NCBI GenBank assembly: GCA_963583905.1
Contig: OY757310.1
Coordinates: 55,383,241 to 55,447,240, forward strand
Direction: 5' to 3'
Length of the DNA: 64,000 bases
Source: Stenurella melanura
Taxonomy: Eukaryota; Arthropoda; Insecta; Coleoptera; Cerambycidae
Of this stretch, positions 22,396 through 31,913 are shown in pieces. The first letter of the stretch is position 1, and every line of letters begins with the position of its first letter. A model generated the notes under the pieces. The model was given only the letters and a program-made list of their open reading frames with translations, was not told where the DNA came from and did not search any database. Position numbers and translations under genes: made by a program.

Positions 22396-24288
22396 TCCCA
22401 TCATTATACGTCCTACGTCCCGAAACGTAAGAGAAGAACAGCAATTAATAAATTTCCTTATATTGATATTATGTGGTGCAAGTGAGAAAAAAGTGCAGAA
22501 GTTTGCACGAGGGTTTCTTTAGTGCTCCAAAAGATTTGTAAAGGTTATGGTTGAGATCGGATTACGTTTAGTGCCGTTATGGCACACAATTTAGTGATCT
22601 TTTCGACTTCAAAGATCCACCGGGTGGGGAGGTTCCTGCCGATTTTTATTGTAAGCTTCTGATGTCCCTGGCCGTAAACGAAATTAAAACAGGGATTAGT
22701 TGATTTACTTTTACATATTCTGTTATCCTGAAGTAATCACATGATATGTCTTAAAAGATTCATCTAGTATTTAATTTGTAGGAGAGAAAATACATTGTAT
22801 TCTTCACCGGCCAGCGTCTATAAAATAGTATTCTGTAGAATACCTACCATCGCGGTATTTGAAAATTACTTAAACTTCTAGGTATAATTGCTAATTTCTA
22901 TATTTAACCAGAACTCGATTATGTTAATTTGGTTGGTGAAGCACATATCAGTACATTAGGTAGTATACATTTGATATTTGTTCTTATAGAATATTGTTAA
23001 AAACAGCAACCGTCTTTCTGTACATCTTTTTAAACACAGCATCATTCAGATCTACTATTCGATTTTATTCAAAACGATAACAAATGGTAATTGGTCGTCC
23101 AAATTCTAACACAACCGAACTTTTCCTTCTGTAGTTATCGTGCTATAAGGAATGTGATGGACGGTTGGAGAGACAAAAAGACGGATATTTTGAAAGTTAT
23201 TTAGAATTCTATCATTAAGAACGTAATTTTTTTTCTGTATGTGCGATATTTCCGGTTTTAAAAAAGTGTCCTTCAAACACAATATTCTGCTTATTCGATA
23301 AGTTTTATACTGGGTATCAATGAGATTATTTTCCTTTCGTCATGTCTTTATTTTTGTAACGGATCGGGATGAAATTTGGCACATAACATGTGTTACTAAA
23401 ACCATATTTTATTACATATCTATCAAGTTTCTCTGACTTTCGTTTTCACCGGACGCGAAAACAAGGTGGTTCAATTTTCTTCACATCGTTTTTGGTTAAT
23501 TAAAAAAGCCGAGCTTGAAAAGGGTTGCGATCTTGATAATATTCTCCAGAAACAAAAATACCAGATAGTTTGCCGATGAGCCTTTCATTATTAAACTGAC
23601 ATCACCAAGGAGTTATTATATTTTATAAATGAAAGATGTTGACGGCAGTTACACATAAAAATTACTTGTTTTCAAAATGCAAACAAAAATATGCTACAAA
23701 ATGGTCATTATTTATATGAAAACAACAGTTATCTGATGAGGGGTATAATGCGTACGTCTAGTTTTATTTTTTAAATAGGTAATTATATTTTTAAATCTAA
23801 TGTACTGGTAATGAACCATAATACTTCAAAATTTTATATTATTTGTTTGTAGACTTTGAAAAGCTGCTAAACATATTTTTATTTAGTCTAGAAAACACAA
23901 TAAGCACAGGTTCGTTTTGACGTTTTAGAAATTTTCCACGTTAGTTAATTTCATCCATTTGAGCATAAATTGACGGCCAATGATTGATGAAAGAGTATGA
24001 TGCATTTACCAACTGCCATATTTTCAAAATTAGCTAACTGCTTCCTTTACTGTAATAAGCTGTTAAACTAACAGTTTAACTACAAGTTGTTAAATCTCTA
24101 TCGGAAACTAGGTTGCAAATAATCGAATACACGCTTGGCATGCTTGTAACTCTAATTGCGTATTTAATATATTGCTGCAGTATATCAAACAACAAGGAAT
24201 TTAACTTGACGTTAGTTTATCATTATTGATATTATATTGTCCTACATTTCGCATGAAATCGACTTAGTTGATATGGCAATAAATTATC
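22396..24288. other. AT-rich stretch, nothing recognised
   Basis: Apart from the short dispersed repeat at 22510-22590 and a CCCGAAACGTAAGAG word at 22418 that recalls a Penelope 3' end, no feature can be supported. Confidence 0.4.
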
Positions 24289-24654
24289 TTAAGGTGGCCA
24301 TTCCCTAGAAAAAGACATCCTTTTTTTTCTTAGTTCGAATATTTAAAAAAAATTTAAGACTACCTAAGTAGAACCATCGCAAGACTATTACTATGAATTT
24401 TCACTCAATAATTTCAGTGGTTTGCAAAATAGCTAGATTTAAATTTAAAAATTATGTTAGTCGTAGTTTTAAATCTAACTATTTTGTAAACCACTGAAAT
24501 TATTGAGTGAAATTTCATAATAATAGTCATGTGATGGTTCTACTTAGGTACTCCTATAGTTTTCTTAAATATACATACTAAGAAAAAAAATTATGGGCAG
24601 AAATAATTAATATTTCCTTATCTGATGTCTCTTTCTAGGGAATGGCCACCTTAA
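24289..24654. mobile_element. Foldback MITE, family F1, copy 2
   Basis: Starts TTAAGGTGGCCATTCCCTAG and ends in the inverse (CTAGGGAATGGCCACCTTAA), so the outer 20 bp are perfectly inverted. The 366 bp consist mostly of two inverted arms and match copy 1 at 8461-8857 in order and orientation. Because the element is nearly palindromic, orientation is arbitrary. Confidence 0.88.
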
Positions 24655-25580
24655 AAAATACAGTTATTAGAAATTTGTAACGCAGTTGATATAGGTGGTA
24701 AGAATGTAAAATACAGAGAGCTCTGATTAAAATTGTACGCGTATTTATATTTAAATTCATGTTTATTTTTTAGTTAGTAATTTTTATTCTTCAATTAAGA
24801 CTTCTGCGTTATCTTTCTTGGCAAATACCTTGGAAAGCAGGCTTTGTTAAGGGATGCTGTATTAAAGAACAAGAAATATTAAATTTACGTTAACGTGCCG
24901 AGACTACACGAGAATATACTGTCGTATACAATAAATACCAGGACCAGTTTTATGGCGTATTTTGGTTAAAAATGTACTTATTTGCTTCCAACTTTAATAT
25001 TTGTGACACTGTCATTTATTTATCAAGATATATTGCATGTGTGTGACAGACAGACAGTAGGAGACAGACAACTAAGTGTTAACACGCTCTGACAGCTAAT
25101 TATGCGCGCTAAATTTGAAATTAGATCAGCTATCTGAAGGTGTACGGGTTTCATGATGGCCCATTCTCCGCTACTCTGTTTGAAAAACACATCGAGTAAT
25201 AAATCACTCGGATAAGGATCAGCTATGGACGTACTATTGTGTCCATTCATAAATAAGAAAATATTACAGAAAAATAAATTAATAAATTAATTTATCCCAC
25301 TTATTTCATGTTCTTAATCTTATTGTCAATGATTTGATATGAAATATGCTGTTCAATGTATCTAAATATTTCCATAATAATAAGTAATAATTCTATTAAA
25401 CTACGAGAAACCACCTAACCCTGGTTATGATGTTACGAGAGAAATCAAGCGACAGATCGCAGCGGCACGGACAAGGACAAATCGACAGAGAAGCAGATGA
25501 AAATGTCTTAGTACAGATATTTCGAACAAATTTTGTCTAAAAGTACAGCTCACCAATATTTTATAATATGTAATAGAAAT
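24655..25580. other. Intergenic, nothing recognised
   Basis: No supported gene; a short GACAGACAGACAG run at 25046 is the only repeat noted. Confidence 0.4.
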
Positions 25581-27400
25581 AAAACCTCTACCTGAGGAAT
25601 CACTACTTCCTCATCCAGATTTCTCGTCCAAGTCATTTTAAAGGAAACATCTTGACTAAATTAGTACTCTACACTACACTACTGCTCTACACTAATATGT
25701 GGAAATTATTGGTCATAGAATTTTAATAATATTTGAGGCAGATATCATAGAAAAATTTTAGGCGGTGGTTTCTACCATATACGTTAAAAATGAGGAATCT
25801 AGCTTGATCTACTTACTTTGCAATTTTCACAACCTAGCACCTCCCATCCCTTCAACAGAATGATCTCAGTGAGGTCATTACTATATGTATAGTAATGACC
25901 TCATTGAGATCACGTATGTACGTGTACTAACTTTCATGTGAATATCTCAATTTTATGTTATCAATCCCTTTAATAATGGAGTGGAGATGGTGGGGGTGGG
26001 AGGTTCAAAAATATTAGAAAGAAATCTGAAGCCTTGGTTTCTAGTATATACACCAAATCCCAAGTTTCTGTACTTTTACCAGCTTGCTTTACTTATTTTT
26101 CCCGATTTACCTCTACTTTCCTCCCACTCCTTCAATGGAATAATGTCAAAATATAATTCAGTTTCAGGTGTTGTTATAATACATTTGTGTACCAAATTTC
26201 AAGTGAAAATCTCAAATTAATTTTATCAACTCTATTAATAACGGAGTGGAAGTGGTGGGGGGATAGAAAATATTACAAAAAACATCTGAGGCCTTCGCCT
26301 CTAGTATATACACCAATTCCCAAGTTTCTGTACTCTTACCAGCTTGCTTTATTTATTTTGCCCTATTTACCCCTACTTAATCTCCAATCCTTTAACGGAA
26401 TCATCTCAAAATATAATTTATTTCCAGATGCCGTTATAATACATACGTGTACCAAATTTCAAATGAATATCTCAATTTAATTTTATCCACTCCTATTAAT
26501 AATGGAGTAGGGGTGGTGGGGGGTTGAAAATATAAAAAATCTGAGGTCTTGGCTTCTAATACATATACAGCATTTCAAGCTTCTGTACTCTAACCAGTTT
26601 GTTATTACTTATTTTCCCCTATTTACCCCTATTTAACCCTTCAACTGAACCGTTTCAAAATATATTCTAGTTCCAGATGTCGTTATAATATATACGTGTA
26701 CCAAATTTCAAGTCAATATCTTAATTTAATTTTATCCACCCCTTTTAATAATGGTGGGGGGGTTGAAAAATATAAAAAAAATTGAGGTCTTTGCTTCTAG
26801 TATATGCACAAAATTTCAAGTTTCTGTATTCTAATCGGCTTACTTTACTTATTTTCCCCTATCTACCCCTAGTTAATCCCCAACCCTTCAACGGAATAAT
26901 CCCAAAACTCAATATGGTTCCAGATGTCATTTTAATATATACGTATACCAAATTTCAAGTGAATATCTCAATTTTACTTTATCAACCCCTTTAATAATAG
27001 AGTGGGTAGTGGGGGTATGGGAAATATTATTAAAAAAATTGAGGCCTCGGCTTCTAGTACATACAAAAAATTTCAAGTTTATGTACTCTTGCCAGTTTGC
27101 TTTACTTATTTCCCGCTATTTACCCCCCAACCCTTCACCGGATATGTTCAAGGGACAATCCATTTCCAGATATCGTTATAATATATACGTATACAATATT
27201 TCAAGTCAATACCTTAAACCATTCCGGAGAAAACGTGCGGGCAAAAAAGTTACAGACCGACAGACAGACAGTAAATTTATTTTCGTTCAAATTTAAAATC
27301 TCGACATTTTATGGCATTCTGAGCCTATTTCAAGAAAAAAAATGTTTTAATTTTTTTCACGATTACTATACTTTCCATCCATTACATGAATATGGAAGTA
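25581..27400 (+). mobile_element. Element H with tandem core, copy 3
   Basis: The left end at 25581 (ACCTCTACCTGAGGAATCAC, TTTAAAGGAAACATCTTGAC) is followed by about six satellite units, marked by the recurring CTAGTATATACACCAAAT phrase near 26051, 26311, 26568, 26807 and 27063. Next come CCGGAGAAAACGTGCGG, a short GACAGACA run, the AAATTTAAAATCTCGACATT block, and a decayed right end (ATTACATGAATATGGAAGTA) at about 27380-27400. There is no protein coding: the many short open frames merely repeat with the unit. Confidence 0.85.
25861..25912. repeat. 25-bp-arm hairpin inside element H copy 3
   Basis: Arms 25861-25885 and 25888-25912 are inverted copies with a single mismatch around a two-base centre. 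The other H copies do not have this palindrome at the equivalent place, so it arose in this copy. Confidence 0.85.
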
Positions 27401-27759
27401 AAAAACTACGCGGATGTGGAAGTAAAATGAAGTTTCTAGTTTGCTCTACTTATTTTGCGCTATTCACAACCTACCACCTCCCACCCCTTAAACGGAATCA
27501 CCTCAATCAAATATCATTGCAATACATAGGTGTTCTAACTTTCAAGTGAATATCTCAATTTTATGTACTGAATCCCTTAAGTAATGCAGTAGAGGTGGCG
27601 GGGGTGGGGGGTTGAAAAATATTAGAAAGAAATCTGATGCCTTGGTTTCAAGTATATACACCAAATCTCAAGTGTCTTTACTCTTACTAGTTCGCTTTAC
27701 TTATTTTTCCCTATTTACTTCTACTTACCTCCATTCCTTCAACGGAATCATGTCAAAAC

Positions 27760-30573
27760 ACAAGTATAAACATTTTCTACCAAAATGTAAGATGTCTGCG
27801 GACAAAAGTCAAAGAGTTTTATAATAATGTCCATCAAAACAACTGGGATATACTCTGCATAACCGAAACATGGTTAAATGACTCATTTTTTGACAACGAG
27901 ATATGTGATTCGCGTTATATAGTGTTTAGGAATGACAAAAACTATAAAGAAGCCGAAGTCAGCCGTGGTGGCGGCGTCTTGTGTTGTGCGAAAAGAAAAT
28001 ATAAGCCTGTTTTAGTTTCGAAAAGTGTAAATACTAACTTTCAGTGGATTATTATTAGAACTACTATAAGAAACCTTGAAACATTTATTTGCTGTGTATA
28101 TATAACGTCAGGATCACCACTATATGTTTATGAAAGCTTTCTGGAATCCTTAGAAACTTGCGAGGATTTCAACTTTGCTGACAAGTTATATATAATAGGA
28201 GATTTTAATATTGCGGAAATTACTGGGGCGGCATATGACCTCAGAAATGGTACCTCTAAAGCAAAAATAATTAGTCAATTAATAAGTGAATACGATCTGT
28301 ACTCTATCAATAATATTAATAATGGAACAAGCACTCTAGACTTGGTCTTAACAAATATTACAGAAGCAAGAGTAAATGAATGTGAGACGCCTATGGTAAA
28401 TATTGATACCTTTCATCCATGCTTAGATATTACCTATAGCTTAAACGGTGCAATACCCGAAAATAAAACAAACATTGTAAACGGTAATAATCCCTTCGAT
28501 TTCAGAAAAGGTGATTTTATTCGGCTTTACCGGATGCTTTCACAGTGTAATTGGTCCGAAGAATTACTTACAGACAGCGGCGACAGTTGTGTAGATAGTT
28601 TTTATGATACACTAAATAAAATTTTTGAGCAATGTCTACCTAAAAAGAAAACTTTTGCCAAAAACAGATTTCCGGTATGGTTTAACAAAGAACTTATCTT
28701 TAAAATAAAAGAAAAAGAGCACTACTTCAGAATGTCTAAAAAAAGATCACAGTTACGCGAGCACTACGCACAGAGGTTTTATTGTTTAAGAACAGAAGTA
28801 AAACGTCTTTATAAAATTTGTTATAATAATTATGTAGAAAATATTGAGTATAACATACGTGATAACCCCACTAATTTTTGGTCATATATAAAACAACAAA
28901 GACAAAATTGTAACATAGCTTACCGATTTAATTATAACGATGTTGATCTTGATAATGATGAAGCAATAGCGAATGGCTACGCAGACTTTTTCAAATCTGT
29001 ACATAGTCCAAGTAATTTGCCTAACAACGCTGATACGAATTTTCCTAGCTATAATCTAAATAACTGCGATGTAAATAATGTAACTGAAAACGAAGTATTA
29101 ATAGCAATTAAGTCACTAAAGCCTAAGGCAGCCATTGGGGTAGATGGTATACCCGCTTATTTTTTTAAAGCATACGGTGGACTGCTCGCAAAACCACTTG
29201 CCATCTTATTTAATTTGTGTCTCAAAGAGGAAATATTTCCCAATAAATTTAAGGTAGGACGTATAACTCCTATTCACAAGAGCGGAAATACTAGTTTTAT
29301 AAAAAATTATAGACCAATAACAGTCCTACCATGCCCTTCAAAAATATTTGAGAGGGTGATATATAACAGAATGTACTCACATGTTAGCCCAGTCATAATT
29401 AACCAACAGCACGCTTTTGTACATAGTAAATCAACAGTTAGCAATTTGTGTATATTTAGTGTCTCAGTTGCCAACGAGATTAAACATGGATCACAGCTTG
29501 ATGTCATTTATACAGACCTGGCGAAAGCATTTGATAGGGTCAATCACCGAGTACTTATCCTAAAATTGGAATCTTTTTCCTTTAGCAGAAACACTTTGAA
29601 CTTTCTTCACTCATATCTAACAGGGAGAACGCAGTTTGTAAAATTTAATAGTAGTAAATCCTATAACTTTAATCCCACATCAGGAGTCCCTCAGGGGTCC
29701 ATTCTGGGACCCCTGCTTTTTGTTTTATTTATCAATGACATAAACCTTTACATCAAGCACTCTAAATTTTTATTGTATGCAGACGATCTAAAATTGTTTC
29801 TAAGAATAGAAGCCTTGGAAGACTGTAATCTATTACAGAATGACCTGGATGCTCTCCTCGTGTACTGCAACAAAAGTGACCTTACTTTCAATGAGTCCAA
29901 ATGTAAAACAGTCAGCTTCACGCGGAAAAAAAATCCTATTATAAATAACTACATAATCAATAACACGATGTTAGATCGTGTCTTTGAAATAAAAGACTTG
30001 GGTGTCAAATTTACGAATAATTTTAACTTCAACAACCATGTATTAGATATAGTCTCCGAGGGTTACAGAAAGCTTAGTTTTATTACTAGATCTAGTAAAG
30101 AGTTTAACTATGATACCTGTATATTATTATTTAATTCATATGTTCGTTCTAAACTAGAATACGGGGCTATAATATGGAACCCAAAAACTATCTTATACTC
30201 TGATTTGCTAGAAAAAATTCAAAAAAGACTACTGAGGACTTTATTCTTCAGGAAATATAATTTCTGGCCATTGTTTATATCTTATACAACGCAACTTTTA
30301 GATTTTAATATTAATTCACTCCAGAAAAGACGAAATAACTCTGAAGTATTGTTTATATTTAACGTTTTTAATAAAATTAATGACCCCGACATTTTAGCTG
30401 AAATTGATATTAATGTTCCCGATATTAGATTAAGAAAAAGGAATAATATTTTTAAAATAACAAACACTATCTCGCCTGTTGGCCAATGTCTCATTACCAC
30501 AAATGAATTTATAAAAAATCTAGATATAGATTTTTTTAATATCAGCAGAAGTAAACTGTTAAATTATATGTAA
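27760..30573 (+). CDS. LINE ORF2 endonuclease and reverse transcriptase, open frame, N-terminally truncated
   Basis: One open frame of about 937 codons, with no natural start because the element is truncated (first internal Met at 27922). Domains in order: endonuclease with INIFYQNVRCLRTK, DILCITETWLNDSF, RGGGVLCC, LYIIGDFNI and TLDLVLTN (residues about 1-230; the usual SDH.P box reads DTFHPCLD). Then a linker with NPTNFWSYIKQQR and RT: ITPIHKSGN, NYRPITVLPCPSKIFE, VIYTDLAKAFDRVNH, SGVPQGSILGPLLFVLFIN, FLLYADDLKLF (YADD intact), IKDLGVKFTNN, then KLEYGAIIWNPK and a thumb/C-terminal region. It would copy element RNA at a nicked target. Lack of stops over 2.8 kb suggests recent insertion; no ORF1 is present. 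Confidence 0.9.
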   Translation, partial: TSINIFYQNVRCLRTKVKEFYNNVHQNNWDILCITETWLNDSFFDNEICDSRYIVFRNDKNYKEAEVSRGGGVLCCAKRKYKPVLVSKSVNTNFQWIIIRTTIRNLETFICCVYITSGSPLYVYESFLESLETCEDFNFADKLYIIGDFNIAEITGAAYDLRNGTSKAKIISQLISEYDLYSINNINNGTSTLDLVLTNITEARVNECETPMVNIDTFHPCLDITYSLNGAIPENKTNIVNGNNPFDFRKGDFIRLYRMLSQCNWSEELLTDSGDSCVDSFYDTLNKIFEQCLPKKKTFAKNRFPVWFNKELIFKIKEKEHYFRMSKKRSQLREHYAQRFYCLRTEVKRLYKICYNNYVENIEYNIRDNPTNFWSYIKQQRQNCNIAYRFNYNDVDLDNDEAIANGYADFFKSVHSPSNLPNNADTNFPSYNLNNCDVNNVTENEVLIAIKSLKPKAAIGVDGIPAYFFKAYGGLLAKPLAILFNLCLKEEIFPNKFKVGRITPIHKSGNTSFIKNYRPITVLPCPSKIFERVIYNRMYSHVSPVIINQQHAFVHSKSTVSNLCIFSVSVANEIKHGSQLDVIYTDLAKAFDRVNHRVLILKLESFSFSRNTLNFLHSYLTGRTQFVKFNSSKSYNFNPTSGVPQGSILGPLLFVLFINDINLYIKHSKFLLYADDLKLFLRIEALEDCNLLQNDLDALLVYCNKSDLTFNESKCKTVSFTRKKNPIINNYIINNTMLDRVFEIKDLGVKFTNNFNFNNHVLDIVSEGYRKLSFITRSSKEFNYDTCILLFNSYVRSKLEYGAIIWNPKTILYSDLLEKIQKRLLRTLFFRKYNFWPLFISYTTQLLDFNINSLQKRRNNSEVLFIFNVFNKINDPDILAEIDINVPDIRLRKRNNIFKITNTISPVGQCLITTNEFIKNLDIDFFNISRSKLLNYM

Positions 30574-30727
30574 TACTAGTTGTAGCTTTATATTTTTAAC
30601 GTATGATTCTCCTCCACAGTACTGTTTCTTAATTCTTAGCTTGTAGTAAAAACCCTGTACACCATGTAAGTGGAATATTGTATTCTGTATGATGTGCAGT
30701 ATAAATAAAGTTCTATTATTATTATTA
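30574..30727 (+). other. LINE copy 2 3' UTR and tail
   Basis: Short 3' UTR with AATAAA at 30704-30709 followed by GTTCT and ATT repeats. The end is the same style as in the LINE at 13171-17850. Confidence 0.8.
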
Positions 30728-31502
30728 AAATATAATCTAGTTTCAGATATCGTTATAATACAAACGTGTACGTATTTGAAGCGAAAATCTCAATTTAATT
30801 TTATCATATCTTTTAATAAGGGTGTGGGTGTAGTGGGGGGGGATGGAAAATATTATTTAAAAAATCTGAGGCCTTCGCTTCTAGTGTATACACCAAATCC
30901 CATATTTCTGTACGATTACCAGCTTGCTTTACTTATTTTCCCCTATTTACGCTTATTTAACCACCAACCCTCCAATGGAATCATCTCAAAATATAATCTA
31001 GTAACAGATGTTGTTATAATCCATATGTATATCAAATTTCAAGTGAATATCTCAATTTTATTTTATCAACCACTTTAATAATGGAGTATTGGTGGTGGGG
31101 GGTTGAAAAATATTATAAAAGAATCTGATGCCTTGGCTTCTAGTATGTACATATACCGAATTTCAAGTTTCTGTACTCTTACCAGCTCGCTTTATTTATT
31201 TTTCCCTATTTACCACTAGTTTAACCCCCAACCATTCAACGGAATAATCGCAAAATATAATCTAGTTCCTGATGTCAATATAATATATACGTATACCAAA
31301 TTTCAAGTGAATATTTCAGTTTTTTTGTCAACACCTTTAATAATGGAGTGGAGGGGTGGTGGGGGGATGGAAAATATTATAAAAAATTTTAAGGCCTTGG
31401 CTTCTAGTTCATACACCTAATTTCAAGTTTCTATACTCTTACTAGCTTGCTTTACTTATTTCCCCCTATTTACCCTTCACCGAATATGTTCAGTAAATGC
31501 TT

Positions 31503-31687
31503 GCTGTGGGAAGTGTGCTAATATCAAATCATCTCAATAATAAATTCCAAATTAAAATCTCCTGATCTAACAACGACCCATTATATATTTGTATATATGT
31601 AAATGATCTATATTGTACACTAAGATAGCTTAAGAAATGAATTATATATAGATAAGGAAAATAAAAACAATTAAAATTGAAAACTGG
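31503..31687 (+). mobile_element. 185-bp insertion with 9-bp target duplication
   Basis: It interrupts the last satellite unit of element H copy 4. ATATGTTCA is present on both sides (31494-31502 and 31688-31696), and without the insert the unit reads like its siblings (CACCGGATATGTTCA then CAATCCAG). The inserted sequence ends in an A-rich stretch (AAAATAAAAACAATTAAAA), which suggests a retroposed piece such as a truncated LINE or SINE tail. I do not recognise its body. Confidence 0.75.
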
Positions 31688-31913
31688 ATATGTTCAATAC
31701 AATCCAGTTTCAGATCTCGGTATAATATACACGCGTACAAAATTTCAAGTCAATATCTTAAACCATTCCGGAGAAAACGTGCGGACAAAAAGTTACAGAC
31801 AGACCGACAAACCGAGAGACAGACAGAAAGAAAGAAATTTTTTTTACGATTACTATACTTCCAATCCGCTACGTGAATGTGGAAGTACTAATAAGGACCC
31901 TATAGGTGAGTAG

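Larger units (their letters stand above)
27759..30727 (+). mobile_element. CR1-like LINE copy 2, 5'-truncated, ORF2 open
   Basis: About 2.97 kb inserted within a satellite unit. The left flank ends in TCAAAA and the right flank resumes AAAATATAATC, consistent with a short A-rich target duplication. The 3' end has AATAAA at 30704-30709 and an (ATT)n tail to 30727. The 5' end is truncated at the very start of the endonuclease. Confidence 0.88.
27401..31895 (+). mobile_element. Element H, copy 4, 5'-truncated and twice interrupted
   Basis: Begins directly after copy 3 within the first satellite unit (GGATGTGGAAGTAAAATGAA). It continues through 27758, is split by the LINE at 27759-30727, resumes in phase, is split again at 31503-31687, and ends with CCGGAGAAAACGTGCGGAC, the GACA run and the right-end hairpin region near 31860-31895. 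The distance between unit landmarks across the LINE (27659 to 30891) minus the LINE length leaves about 263 bp, one repeat period. Confidence 0.8.

Noticed and set aside
25981..27549. Series of similar open frames of 70-150 residues in forward direction, also at 51248-53446 and 60649-60888
   Set aside because: They recur with the satellite unit and show no domain; they are by-products of the repeat.
27612..27824. 70-residue open frame ending at 27824
   Set aside because: It runs from a satellite unit across the LINE junction and reads the LINE endonuclease start in the wrong frame.
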